This document shows, in pieces, positions 15,234 through 23,300 of a stretch of 60,510 nucleotides of DNA. The stretch comes from Myxococcota bacterium (GTDB lineage: Bacteria > Myxococcota_A > Bradymonadia > UBA7976 > UBA1532). Below the pieces are notes generated by a model, which was given only the letters and a program-made list of their open reading frames with translations, was not told where the DNA came from and did not search any database. The stretch's first letter is position 1, and every line of letters starts with the position of its first letter. The stretch lies in the NCBI GenBank assembly GCA_023150895.1, contig JAKLJY010000044.1:1-60510 (forward strand), in the 5' to 3' direction. Both the position numbers and the translations under genes were made by a program.

Positions 15234-17735
15234 ATGACCCGACGCCGCCCGTTTTCCGCCCCCCCGCCCCCGCCGGCGCCGCCGCGCTGGCCCCTGCTCG
15301 CGGCGCTCGCGCTGGTCGTCCCGGCCTGCGGCGACGACGGCGGGTCCGACCCCGCGCAGAGCGTCACCGATGCGGCGACGGACCCGGGGCCCGAGCCGGA
15401 CGCCGGAGACACGCCCGAACCCGACGCCGGCCCCACACCCGAATCCGACGCCGGCCCCGAGCCAGAACCGGACGCCGGCCCCGAGCCCGAGCCCGGCCCG
15501 TTCAAGGTCCGCGGCACGCTGGAGCAGGTCTACATCTGGCAGGCACCGGTGGAGACGCCCATCGACCTCGTCGGGCCCGACGGCGAGGTCGTCGCCACCG
15601 CGCCGACGGACGCGCAGGGCAGCCTCGTCTTCCGCGCCGTGCCCCCCGGCGAGGGCTACACCGTGCGCGTCGCCGCCGACACCGCCATCGCCGTGACGGA
15701 CGTGCACGTGCGCTCGCTGGAGGATCTCGGCCCCGATCCGGCGCTCTACACGTCGCAGACGCTGCAGCCCGGGTATGGCTACCTGACGACGCGCGATGGC
15801 ACACAGTTGTCCATCTTCGTGACGCTGCCCGGCCCGCCCGAGGAAGGCCCCTACCCCACGGTGGTCACCTATTCGGGGTACAGCCCGTCCCGCCCGGGCG
15901 AGCTCGTCAGCCCCATGGCCGAGCCGTTCTGCAATACATTCCCCATTCTGTGTGATGCGCCGAGCGATCCCAACACACTCATCGCCGGGGTGCTCGGTTA
16001 TGCCACCGTCGGCGTCAACATGCGCGGCACCGGCTGTTCCGGCGGCGCGTATGACTACTTCGAGCCCCTGCAGCTCCTCGACGGGTACGACGTGGTCGAG
16101 ACCGTCGCCGCGCAGCCATGGGTGCTGCACAACAAGGTCGGCCTCGTCGGTCTGTCATACCCCGGCATCTCGCAGCTCTTCGTGGCGCGCACGCAGCCCC
16201 CGTCGCTGGCCGCCATCACACCGATGTCCGTCATCGCGGACAGCGCGACGTCGACCCTGGTGCCGGGCGGCATCTACAATTCCGGCTTCGCGCTCGCGTG
16301 GATCGACAACGTGCTCGACCGCGCGCAGCCCTACGGCCATCAGTGGATCCGCGATCTGGTCGACGCGGGGGACACCGTCTGCGAAGAGCATCAGCTCTTG
16401 CACAGCCAGAACCTCGACGTCGTCGCCAAGGCCCTCGCCAACCCGTACTACTCGGACGAGGTCGCCAAGCCCGTCGATCCGAGCTCGTTCGTCGGCGACA
16501 TCGACGTGCCCGTCTATCTGTCCGGGCAATGGCAGGACGAACAGACCGGGCCGCACTTCGCCACGATGCTGAACAAGTTCACCGGCTCGCCGCTGACCCG
16601 CTTTTTCACGACGAACGGCGTGCACGTCGACGGCCTCGCGCCGCAGTTCCTGATGGACTGGTTCATCTTCCTCGAACTGTACGTCGCGCAGCGCGTGCCG
16701 GCGTTCGACTCGACGGCCGCGAGCCTCGTGCCGGCCTTCTTCACGTCCATTTTCGGGGCGTTCACGCCGCTGCCCGAGAACCGCTTCGCCGACGCGCCGG
16801 ACTACGAGACCGCGCTGGCGGCCTACGAGGCCGAGCCGACGCTGCGGGTCGTCTTCGAGACGGGCACGGCCCCGGACCTCGAGCCCGGTGCGCCCGCCGG
16901 CGCGTTCACCGTCGGCTTCGACGCCTGGCCCCCGCCCGAGACCGTGGCGCGGCGCTGGTATCTGCAACACGACGGCACGCTGGGCGACGCGCCCCCCGCG
17001 GTCGACCCCGAGGCCGGGCCGGACGCGGAGAGCAGCCATGCCTTCCACCACGAGCCGGCGGCGGGCGATCGCACCACCCTGCCCTCGGGCAGTGTCGAGG
17101 CCCTGCAGCCGCCCTATGTGTTCCCGCCCCTGACGGATGAGAACGCCGTGGCCTGGATTGGCGCGCCGCTCGAGGAGAACCTCGTGATGGTCGGCAGCGG
17201 CAGCGCGGATCTCTGGCTCAAGACGGCCGAGACGGACGCCGATCTCGAGGTCAACCTGACCGAGGTGCGGCCCGACGGGCAGGAGGTCCTGGTGCAGAGC
17301 GGGTGGCTGCGCGCCAGCCATCGCGTGCTGCGCGCCGATGCCACGGAGCTGCGCCCCGTGAAGTCGCACTACCTCGAAGACATCGAGCCCCTGACGCCCG
17401 ATGAGTGGACGCTGGTGCGCGTGGAGATCATGCCCTTCGCCCATGTGTTCCGCGCCGGCTCGCGCGTGCGCCTGTCCGTCGACACTCCGGGGGACTCCCG
17501 AGCCGCGTGGCGGTTCATTCTGCTCGAGCACGACGCCTCGGTGACGCATGCCATCGGCCACGACGCCGTGCGACCGTCGAGTGTCGTCCTGCCCGTCATC
17601 CCGGGCATCGAGGTGCCCACGCCCCTGCCCGCCTGCAACGCCCTGCGCGGGCAACCGTGCCGCGCCTACGTCCCGCTGGCGATGGAGCCCCCCCTGCCCG
17701 CCCCCCCGCCGAGCGAGCCGCCGCCGGTTCAGTGA
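15234..17735 (+). CDS. CocE/NonD-type alpha/beta-hydrolase, surface lipoprotein
   Basis: 833 residues. The ATG at 15234 follows a clear GAGGAGATCC ribosome site. The signal peptide ends VVPAC (lipobox), followed by a Pro/Glu/Asp/Gly linker (PEPDAG repeats). A small carboxypeptidase-regulatory-like beta domain covers about 90-165. The X-Pro dipeptidyl-peptidase S15 / CocE fold then begins with DGTQLSIFVTLP. The nucleophile elbow is VGLSYPGISQ with Ser308; NMRGTGCSGG forms the usual substrate loop. The C-terminal jelly-roll domain (from about 630) keeps SADLWLKTAETDADLEVNLTEV. Such enzymes cleave esters or amides. Extra Pro-rich C-terminal residues may touch the outer wall. Co-transcription with neighbours is not evident. 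Confidence 0.88.
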   Translation: MTRRRPFSAPPPPPAPPRWPLLAALALVVPACGDDGGSDPAQSVTDAATDPGPEPDAGDTPEPDAGPTPESDAGPEPEPDAGPEPEPGPFKVRGTLEQVYIWQAPVETPIDLVGPDGEVVATAPTDAQGSLVFRAVPPGEGYTVRVAADTAIAVTDVHVRSLEDLGPDPALYTSQTLQPGYGYLTTRDGTQLSIFVTLPGPPEEGPYPTVVTYSGYSPSRPGELVSPMAEPFCNTFPILCDAPSDPNTLIAGVLGYATVGVNMRGTGCSGGAYDYFEPLQLLDGYDVVETVAAQPWVLHNKVGLVGLSYPGISQLFVARTQPPSLAAITPMSVIADSATSTLVPGGIYNSGFALAWIDNVLDRAQPYGHQWIRDLVDAGDTVCEEHQLLHSQNLDVVAKALANPYYSDEVAKPVDPSSFVGDIDVPVYLSGQWQDEQTGPHFATMLNKFTGSPLTRFFTTNGVHVDGLAPQFLMDWFIFLELYVAQRVPAFDSTAASLVPAFFTSIFGAFTPLPENRFADAPDYETALAAYEAEPTLRVVFETGTAPDLEPGAPAGAFTVGFDAWPPPETVARRWYLQHDGTLGDAPPAVDPEAGPDAESSHAFHHEPAAGDRTTLPSGSVEALQPPYVFPPLTDENAVAWIGAPLEENLVMVGSGSADLWLKTAETDADLEVNLTEVRPDGQEVLVQSGWLRASHRVLRADATELRPVKSHYLEDIEPLTPDEWTLVRVEIMPFAHVFRAGSRVRLSVDTPGDSRAAWRFILLEHDASVTHAIGHDAVRPSSVVLPVIPGIEVPTPLPACNALRGQPCRAYVPLAMEPPLPAPPPSEPPPVQ

Positions 17736-17736
17736 C

Positions 17737-18460
17737 CGGGGGGTCGACGTCACAGTGGTCGCGCCCGAAAGAAACCGCCCCGGCCACGCCTTCACTCCGC
17801 CGAGCTTCAACGCGAGCTGGTCGGGCGGCAGATACACCGTCGTACAGACCACGTCATAGAGTGGCGAGAGCCGGCAGTCATCCGTCGTCGGGTCCGTATA
17901 GAGCAGCCCGGAATTCTATGCTTCTCCGGTTAGGCCACAACGGCTTCTCCGCGGCCGTAGGATCGGCGACTCTTGGCCCCGGCGCTCCTGTTCATACCTG
18001 CTCGCTCCGGGTCAACCCCGGGGGGCCGGCCCCCCGGACCCCAATGGTGCGAGGCGAAACCTACGGTTCTCGCCTCGCGCTCCACTTCCCCCGGGGGCTT
18101 TGCCCCCATGCCCCCAACGACCAGCCCATGGCCAGGCGATTGCCGTCGATGGACTGAAGGTCCTGTGGCCTGACCGGATAAGCACCCAGAATTCTTCAGA
18201 TGGGCGTCCCCGTTGCGCAGCGCGACACACAGGACCAGCACCCCGAAGAAGGCCCGCAGAGAGTCGGCGCGAATTGGACGCCGAAGCGAGCAGCACGATG
18301 GGCCCGACAGGGCGGGCTGCGGAGCCGGCGGACAATTTCCGCCGACCCTCGCAGGGGCATCGTGAGCGAGACCGCGCGGTCGTCCGCCTGCGCGTGCAGG
18401 ACCACCAGGATCGTAGGTGAAGACGTGGACGCTGTCCTTGGCGAGCGTCCCGGCGCGGCC
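17737..18460 (-). pseudogene. hipA: Decayed hipA toxin kinase gene, split by a MITE
   Basis: HipA pieces occur in order on the minus strand but in different frames. An N-terminal trace (SVHVFTYDP, then AVSLTMPLR) lies at about 18360-18450. The catalytic segment LVLCVALRNGDAHLKNSG runs up to 18190, and LLYTDPTTDDCRLSPLYDVV with YLPPDQLALKLGG at 17910-17790. SFGRDHCDVD follows, one frameshift away, near 17770-17745. The NGDxHxKN motif holds the catalytic Asp of this Ser/Thr kinase family. Much of the N-terminal and middle part is deleted, and the end is lost at the hydrolase gene. A 271-bp element separates the catalytic and C-terminal pieces. Removing it with one target copy rejoins them in frame. 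Confidence 0.8.
17911..18195 (-). mobile_element. MITE-like insertion (about 271 bp) with terminal inverted repeats and 7-bp target duplication
   Basis: The ends are 21-bp inverted repeats at 17919-17939 and 18164-18184, matching at 19 of 21 positions (TGCTTMTCC...GGCCACA). They are bounded by GAATTCT at 17911-17917 and again at 18189-18195, a target duplication. No transposase is encoded. The interior is full of symmetric DNA: a 20-bp palindrome at 18018-18037; a stem of about 13 bp with a TAC loop and one bulge at 18049-18078; and GGGGGC/GCCCCC around TTT at 18093-18107. Deleting the element plus one GAATTCT gives K-N-S-G-L-L-Y, a continuous HipA reading frame, which proves insertion into a once-intact gene. 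A non-autonomous transposable element is inferred. Confidence 0.8.
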
Positions 18461-18540
18461 CGCGCCAGGGCGGCCTGCGTCAGTCCCTGCGCGCGCCGGC
18501 GGTCGACGAGCGCCGCTTCGATGGTGGGGTCGAGGGCCAT
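18440..18540 (-). pseudogene. hipB: hipB (XRE-type antitoxin) remnant
   Basis: From the ATG at 18538-18540, MALDPTIEAALVDRR followed by AQGLTQAALARAA is the first half of a Cro/C1-type helix-turn-helix. Instead of the second helix and an E-N-G-x-x-x-P turn, the sequence runs into the HipA N-terminal trace in another frame. The gene therefore seems truncated and joined to hipA by a deletion. HipB normally binds DNA and neutralises HipA, so this remnant should be inactive. The only HTH-like motif is this one helix pair start. Confidence 0.6.
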
Positions 18541-18543
18541 ACA

Positions 18544-18619
18544 GCCGCCGGATTGGGCGGTTCTCGGCGCCGACGTCCAGAAAGCCGCCAAATCCGGCGG
18601 CAGGATTCGCATACGCGAA
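18544..18619 (-). promoter_or_regulatory. Inverted repeats upstream of the hipBA remnant
   Basis: GCCGCCGGATT at 18544-18554 pairs perfectly with AATCCGGCGGC at 18591-18601. A shorter palindrome, TTCGC-ATAC-GCGAA, lies at 18606-18619. The site is where a HipB-type repressor would bind, between the remnant and the stop of the transporter gene. The 11-bp pair could instead form a long-loop stem at the end of the transporter transcript, but no T-run follows. The symmetry is visible; the role is inferred. Confidence 0.4.
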
Positions 18620-18625
18620 CGGGCC

Positions 18626-20224
18626 TCACAGGACGAGGCGGGCAAGGACCTGTGCGACGAGGATCTTGGTGACCGTAGCCGCGGGGAAGACGAGCGCGTA
18701 CCCCCGGGCCGGACCGTCCGCGGGCGTCCGGGCCTGCGCCCAGGCCAGGACGGCGGGCTGTGTATGCACGCCGGCCACCACGCCGAAGGCTTGAAAGAGC
18801 GGCAGGCGCAGCGCCCGGCGGGCCAACAGCAGCACGGGCACCGCGCAGGCGAGCGTCGTCAGCGCCCCGAGCAGGAAGAGCGGCCCGGACTGCCCCGCGG
18901 CCAGCGTCGCCGCCAGGTTGGCGCCCGAGCGCGTGCCGACGACCGCCAGGAACAGGACGATGCCGAGCTGCCGCAGGGTCATCGAGGCCGGGAAGGGCAG
19001 CTCCCAGACCAGCGGCCCCGTGCGCCCGACCCGCCCGAGCAGCAGTCCCACGATGAGCGGACCGCCGGCGAGACCGAGGCGGACGTCCCCCAGGGGCGTC
19101 GGGATGGGCACGAGGCCGAGCACCAGCCCCAGCGTGACGCCCAGCGCGAAGCTGAGGACGTCGACCTCGGCCAACGCCCGGTAGGAGTCCCCGAAGAACT
19201 GCGTCACCTCGTCGAGACGGTCGTGGGGCGCCAGGACCCGAACGCGGTCGCCGAGTTCCAGGACCGTGTCGCGGTCGGCCAGGATGTCCACGTCGCCGCG
19301 CCGCACCCGGGTCACCAGCGCCCCGAACCGCTGCGGCAGCCGCAACTCGGAGAGCGGCCGCCCGACGACCTCCGGGCGCGAGACGAAGATGCGGCGGAAG
19401 TCCACCCGGGAGTGGTCGTCGGCGATGTCCTCGTGGGTGGCCTCACCGAGCAGGGTGGTCGCCTCCGCGAGCGCGGCGGACTTGCCGACGAGCGTGACGA
19501 GATCTCCGAGTTCGAGCTGCGTCTCGTCGGTGACGACGACCTCCTGCTTCCCCCGGCGATAGCGCCCGAAGCCGATGCGGCCGCCGAGCTCGGCGCGCAG
19601 GGCGTCCACCCGGCCGGCCCGGCGGGTCAGGCGCACGGTCCGGCTGACCAGCCCCGCGTCACGGCGGGCCTCTTCGGCGGGGGCGCCCCGGGCCGCGAGG
19701 GTCAGCAGCACGAGCGGCAGAAGCACCCCGAGCGGGTAGGCCACCGAGTATCCCACCACGGGTGCGGAGGCGGCCCCCTCGGCGGCCCGCAGGGTGTCGA
19801 CGGCCGCGGCGAGCGCCGGCGTGTTGGTGAGCCCCCCGGCGAAGAGACCGACGGCGACGGCGGGCTCGACCCCGAGCAGGCGCGCCCCGCCCAACGCCGT
19901 GCCCGCCGCGAGCAGCACGCCCGCGACCGTCAGCGCCGTCGCGGCGAGTCCCCGGCCCCGCAGGCCGGCGACGAAGCCCGGCCCGCTGGCCACTCCGATG
20001 CTATAGACGAAGAGGCAGAGGCCGAAGTATCCGAGTTCCTCGGGCAGGGCGAGCCGGGCGTCGAGCGCCGAGACCGACAGCCCGGCGAAGAGCACGGCCG
20101 CGGGCCCGAGGGAGAACCCGCCGAGCGTGACCCGCCCGAGCATCCAGCCGAGCGCGAGGACCGCGAAGAGCACCACCATGGGCTGGTGCGGGACGAGGGC
20201 GAGCAGGTCGATCCGGCCGAGCAT
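18626..20224 (-). CDS. AspT/YidE-family antiporter with two RCK_C domains
   Basis: 532 residues. Two homologous membrane halves (about 1-180 and 375-532, each roughly five helices) flank a soluble centre of two TrkA-C (RCK_C) domains at about 200-370. The centre shows VTDETQLELGDLVTLVG and ILADRDTVLELGDRVRVLAP. Family features include GLFVYSIGV-like (LCLFVYSIGVASGPGFV), GLFAGGLTNTPALAA in the first half and FLAVVGTRSG, AGVHTQPAV in the second. This is the aspartate:alanine exchanger (AAE) layout. Substrate is unknown, and many members are uncharacterised. The RCK_C pair suggests gating by a small ligand. It is transcribed alone, toward the hipBA remnant. Confidence 0.88.
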   Translation of the reverse strand: MLGRIDLLALVPHQPMVVLFAVLALGWMLGRVTLGGFSLGPAAVLFAGLSVSALDARLALPEELGYFGLCLFVYSIGVASGPGFVAGLRGRGLAATALTVAGVLLAAGTALGGARLLGVEPAVAVGLFAGGLTNTPALAAAVDTLRAAEGAASAPVVGYSVAYPLGVLLPLVLLTLAARGAPAEEARRDAGLVSRTVRLTRRAGRVDALRAELGGRIGFGRYRRGKQEVVVTDETQLELGDLVTLVGKSAALAEATTLLGEATHEDIADDHSRVDFRRIFVSRPEVVGRPLSELRLPQRFGALVTRVRRGDVDILADRDTVLELGDRVRVLAPHDRLDEVTQFFGDSYRALAEVDVLSFALGVTLGLVLGLVPIPTPLGDVRLGLAGGPLIVGLLLGRVGRTGPLVWELPFPASMTLRQLGIVLFLAVVGTRSGANLAATLAAGQSGPLFLLGALTTLACAVPVLLLARRALRLPLFQAFGVVAGVHTQPAVLAWAQARTPADGPARGYALVFPAATVTKILVAQVLARLVL

Positions 20225-20349
20225 CGGCGCGGAGAATGCACCGGTCGGGCCGACGGCGCATCGGGAATCGCGCGGGCCGTCTGCCCGTGGCCCGTCTGTG
20301 CCAACATGCAGGCGATGGCGGTCTTTCCGCCCTTTCGTCTGGAGCTTGC

Positions 20350-21423
20350 GTGTCCCTCCGCCGCACCCTGTCGACGCTCGTGCCGTCGGTCGCCGCCGCC
20401 TGGGCGCTGCTCACGGCGTGCGCGGCGGCCGCGGATCCCCGCCTGCCCGAGCCCTACCCCGGGCCCGGCTTTCAGCGCGGCGCGGTGTTGTCGTCCTGGG
20501 ACGGCACCTACCCGCACCGCGAGGCGTGGTCGGCGGCGCTCGACCGGCTGCAGGCGCTCGGCGTGACCTGGGTCCAGGTGCTGACCTTCGCCGAACAGCC
20601 CGACCTGGCGATTCCGCGCATCGTCCCCGAGTCGGCGGCGCGCTGGCCGGCGGCGTTCGTCGACGCGGCGCGGGCGCGCGGCTTCAAGGTCTTCCTGAAA
20701 CCCGACGTCTGGAGCCGGCAGTTCTACGCCCCGGGGAGCACGCTTTGGCGTGGCAGCATCCGGATGCACACCGAGGCCGACTGGGACGCGTGGTTCGAGA
20801 GCTACGCCCGCTTCATTCTGGCCGAGGCGGAGCGCGCGGCGACGCACGGGGTCGAGCTTTTCTCGGTGGGCCTCGAGTACGTGGAGACCACCCGGACGCA
20901 GGGGCGACGCTGGCGCGCCCTCATCGCCGAAATCCGCCGTCGTTACCCGGGCCTGCTCACCTACTCGGCCGACGGGAATCACGAACTCGGCCACGTCGAC
21001 TTCTGGGACGCGCTCGACCTCGTGGGGGTCAACACGTACTTCCCCCTGGCGGACTCGGACGCACCGGATCCCGTCGAGCTGCTGCTCGGGGCCCGCGCGG
21101 CCCTCGCCCGCGTCGGGGCCGTGAGCGCCCGGCACGGTCGACCGGCCGTGCTCACGGAGGTCGGGCTCGCCTCCGTCCGGGGCGCGGCGCGGACCCCCTG
21201 GCGCTGGCCGACCGCCGACGACGCGGCGGATCCCGAAACGCAGGCGCGGGCGTACGCGGCACTCCTGGCGGCCTGCACGGGCGTGGCGTTCTGCCGGGGT
21301 CTGTACTGGTGGAAGTTCTACGAGGTGCCCGAGCGGCAGGTGCCCGAGCACCTCGACTTCACACCCGAGGGCAAACCCGCAGCCGACGTCCTGCGCGCCT
21401 GGTACGGGGCGGGTCGGCCCTGA
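20350..21423 (+). CDS. Secreted GH113-like glycoside hydrolase
   Basis: 357 residues. A GTG start at 20350 has GGAG five bases upstream and opens a signal peptide (LRRTLSTLVPSVAAAWALL) ending near LTAC or AAA, so the protein is exported, perhaps as a lipoprotein. It is a TIM barrel: GVTWVQVLTFAEQPD, KVFLKPDVWSR, then HGVELFSVGLEYVE, where the Glu would be the acid/base residue. DLVGVNTYFPL and PAVLTEVGLASV follow, the second Glu being the likely nucleophile. YWWKFYE ends the barrel. This is the spacing I expect for GH113 beta-mannanase relatives. Substrate is not proven. The gene is divergent from the AspT-like gene. Confidence 0.8.
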   Translation: MSLRRTLSTLVPSVAAAWALLTACAAAADPRLPEPYPGPGFQRGAVLSSWDGTYPHREAWSAALDRLQALGVTWVQVLTFAEQPDLAIPRIVPESAARWPAAFVDAARARGFKVFLKPDVWSRQFYAPGSTLWRGSIRMHTEADWDAWFESYARFILAEAERAATHGVELFSVGLEYVETTRTQGRRWRALIAEIRRRYPGLLTYSADGNHELGHVDFWDALDLVGVNTYFPLADSDAPDPVELLLGARAALARVGAVSARHGRPAVLTEVGLASVRGAARTPWRWPTADDAADPETQARAYAALLAACTGVAFCRGLYWWKFYEVPERQVPEHLDFTPEGKPAADVLRAWYGAGRP

Positions 21424-21458
21424 GCGGCGGCCGGCCCGACGGCGCGGGGCCCGCACGC

Positions 21459-21489
21459 AAAAAGCGGCCGGCGCCACCCGGCGCCGGCC
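21459..21489 (-). terminator. Rho-independent terminator after the chemotaxis receptor gene
   Basis: GGCCGGCGCC (21466-21475) and GGCGCCGGCC (21480-21489) form a perfect 10-bp stem around an ACCC loop. On the minus strand the stem is followed by TTTTT (complement of AAAAA at 21459-21463). It lies about 35 bases after the receptor's stop codon. It is also downstream of the convergent glycosidase gene, but the T-run favours the minus strand. Confidence 0.8.
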
Positions 21490-21525
21490 CGACCGCGAGA
21501 GAGGCGTTTCGCGGTCGATTCGGAG

Positions 21526-23115
21526 TCAGTGATGGACGTGCGCCGCGTGCCCGTGGTTCGAACGATGCGCCGGGCGGGCGTGGCCATTCGTGCGATGGTG
21601 GCCGGCCGTCGACCGCTTCTCGTGCCGCGGCTCGTGGTCTTCGAGGTCGTCCTCGGTCAGCTCGGCGCGGTGCAGCGGGCGGGCGCTGCCCTTGACGATG
21701 GTGTCGAGCAGGATGACCACCTCGCCGAGGCTGCCGGCCTGCGAGGAGAGCTCGACGGCGGCCGATGCGACCTGCTCCGAAGCGGCGGCGCTGTGCTGGG
21801 TGACCTGGTCCATCTGCTGGATGGAGCTGGAGATTTCCGTCACGCCGCGGGATTGCTCGCTCGACGCGGCCGCGATCTCACCCATGAGCTCGTTGACGCG
21901 GACGACGGAGGTGTCGACCTCGCGGAAGACCTGATCGGTGCGGCGGACGAGCTCGCTGCCGTCGCCGATGGTACGGATGACGCTGTCGATGAGGTTGGTG
22001 GTGCTCTGCGCAGAGGACGCGGCGCGCTGTGCGAGGCTGCGGACCTCGTCGGCGACCACACCGAAGCCGGCTCCGGCCTCGCCGGCGCGAGCGGCCTCGA
22101 CGGCGGCATTCAGGGCGAGCAGGTTGGTCTGGAAGGCGATGTCATCGATTGTCTTGACGATCTTGCCGATCTCTTCGCCGACGGTGGAGATCTCCTGCAT
22201 CTTCAGGACGACCTGCTGCATGGACTCGTTGGCGCGCCGCACCGCGTTGCCCGCGTCGCCGGCCAGCTTTCGGGCCGTCTCGGCGTTGCCGGCGTTCTGC
22301 TGTGTCATGGTCGCGATCTGTTCCATGGCGGCGGAGGTCTCTTCGAGCGAGGCCGCCTGCTCGGTGGCGCCCTCGGCGAGCGACTGCGACGAGGCCGACA
22401 GTTCCGTCGAGGCCGAGCTGATCTGATTGGAGCCGTCCGTCAGGGTCTCGACGATGCGCTGGAGCGAACGCGAGATGCTGCGGGCGAGGAAGAAACCGAG
22501 GAGCAGGGCGCCGACGAACCCGATGCTGCCGAAGATCGTCATGAGTCGAATGGCCGACGTCGCGGTGGCGGTGTTCTCGGCCGCGGTGGCCTTCGCGTTC
22601 TCGATCTTGCTGTCGAAGAGTTTCTCGACCTGTTCCTGCACCTTCTTGCGCAGCTCTGCGCCCTCGCCGCGGAAGAGGGCCTCGGCCTCGGCGCCCTTGT
22701 CGGCGAGCGCGAGCTCCATCATCTTGTCCTGCGCGGCCTCGTACTTCTTGAGTTCGGCCATGAGGCCGGCGAACGCGGACTTGCCCTCGGCCCTCATCAG
22801 CGTCGGCTCGACGCGCTTGAGGCCGTCGGAAATCTCCTTGCGCCGCTCCTGAATGCGACCGGCCATGTCCTTGCGCACGGCCTCCTCGGTGGCGTCCATG
22901 AACTCGACGACGTTGACGCGGGTGCGCTGGAAGGCGGTGGAGGCCTGACCGAGGTCGACGAGCGGGACGGTCATCTTCTCGTAGAGCCGCGCGTCGGCCG
23001 CGTCGATCTCCCGGATTTGCGTGACCCCGACGATCCCCACGGCGGCCAGAAGGACCGCCACGAAACCGAATGCGGTGAACTGCTTCATCTGCAGCGAAGG
23101 ATGACGAAGACTCAT
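21526..23115 (-). CDS. Methyl-accepting chemotaxis protein
   Basis: 529 residues. The first membrane helix (about 10-30) is followed by a periplasmic four-helix-bundle type domain rich in charged helices, a second helix ([18 protein letters not shown]), then a HAMP-like linker. The cytoplasmic signalling hairpin contains [49 protein letters not shown], abbreviated here by its parts: [15 protein letters not shown] is the conserved tip that docks CheA and CheW. The C-terminus is unusual, a His-rich tail ([19 protein letters not shown]) that could bind metal. No CheA, CheW or CheR gene is in the window, so it must work with distant partners. It sits next to two sensor kinases. Confidence 0.93.
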   Translation of the reverse strand: MSLRHPSLQMKQFTAFGFVAVLLAAVGIVGVTQIREIDAADARLYEKMTVPLVDLGQASTAFQRTRVNVVEFMDATEEAVRKDMAGRIQERRKEISDGLKRVEPTLMRAEGKSAFAGLMAELKKYEAAQDKMMELALADKGAEAEALFRGEGAELRKKVQEQVEKLFDSKIENAKATAAENTATATSAIRLMTIFGSIGFVGALLLGFFLARSISRSLQRIVETLTDGSNQISSASTELSASSQSLAEGATEQAASLEETSAAMEQIATMTQQNAGNAETARKLAGDAGNAVRRANESMQQVVLKMQEISTVGEEIGKIVKTIDDIAFQTNLLALNAAVEAARAGEAGAGFGVVADEVRSLAQRAASSAQSTTNLIDSVIRTIGDGSELVRRTDQVFREVDTSVVRVNELMGEIAAASSEQSRGVTEISSSIQQMDQVTQHSAAASEQVASAAVELSSQAGSLGEVVILLDTIVKGSARPLHRAELTEDDLEDHEPRHEKRSTAGHHRTNGHARPAHRSNHGHAAHVHH

Positions 23116-23141
23116 GGTGTGCCTCTCTGATGCGGTCTGTT

Positions 23142-23158
23142 GCACCCGTGGCGGGTGC
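23142..23158 (-). other. Hairpin in the 5' leader of the chemotaxis receptor gene
   Basis: GCACCCG TGG CGGGTGC is a perfect 7-bp inverted repeat about 27 bases before the receptor ATG. It could fold in the leader RNA or bind a regulator. A few dozen bases farther upstream, two similar CGGTGACCCCCCC-like stretches occur (near 23192 and 23257). No clear sigma-type promoter was recognised in this 185-base gap. Confidence 0.35.
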
Positions 23159-23300
23159 GAGAGACGATTCGGCACGCTGAAGTCCCGTCCGGTGTGACCC
23201 CCCCGTAGTTTGATGCCGGTCAAGCGGGGTGAGTCATCGAGACGATGGAGGTTGCCGGTGACCCCCCCCGAGGGAGGCCCCGGGTAGACAGCAACCCCCT

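Noticed and set aside
17700-17859. A plus-strand frame with VTVVAPERNRPG that looks like the start of SurE nucleotidase
   Set aside because: It is antisense to a clear HipA fragment on the minus strand, lacks the NDDG start of SurE and ends quickly. The likeness is chance.
18093-18107. GGGGGC/GCCCCC hairpin as a stand-alone terminator
   Set aside because: No T-run follows on either strand, and the hairpin lies within the inserted element.
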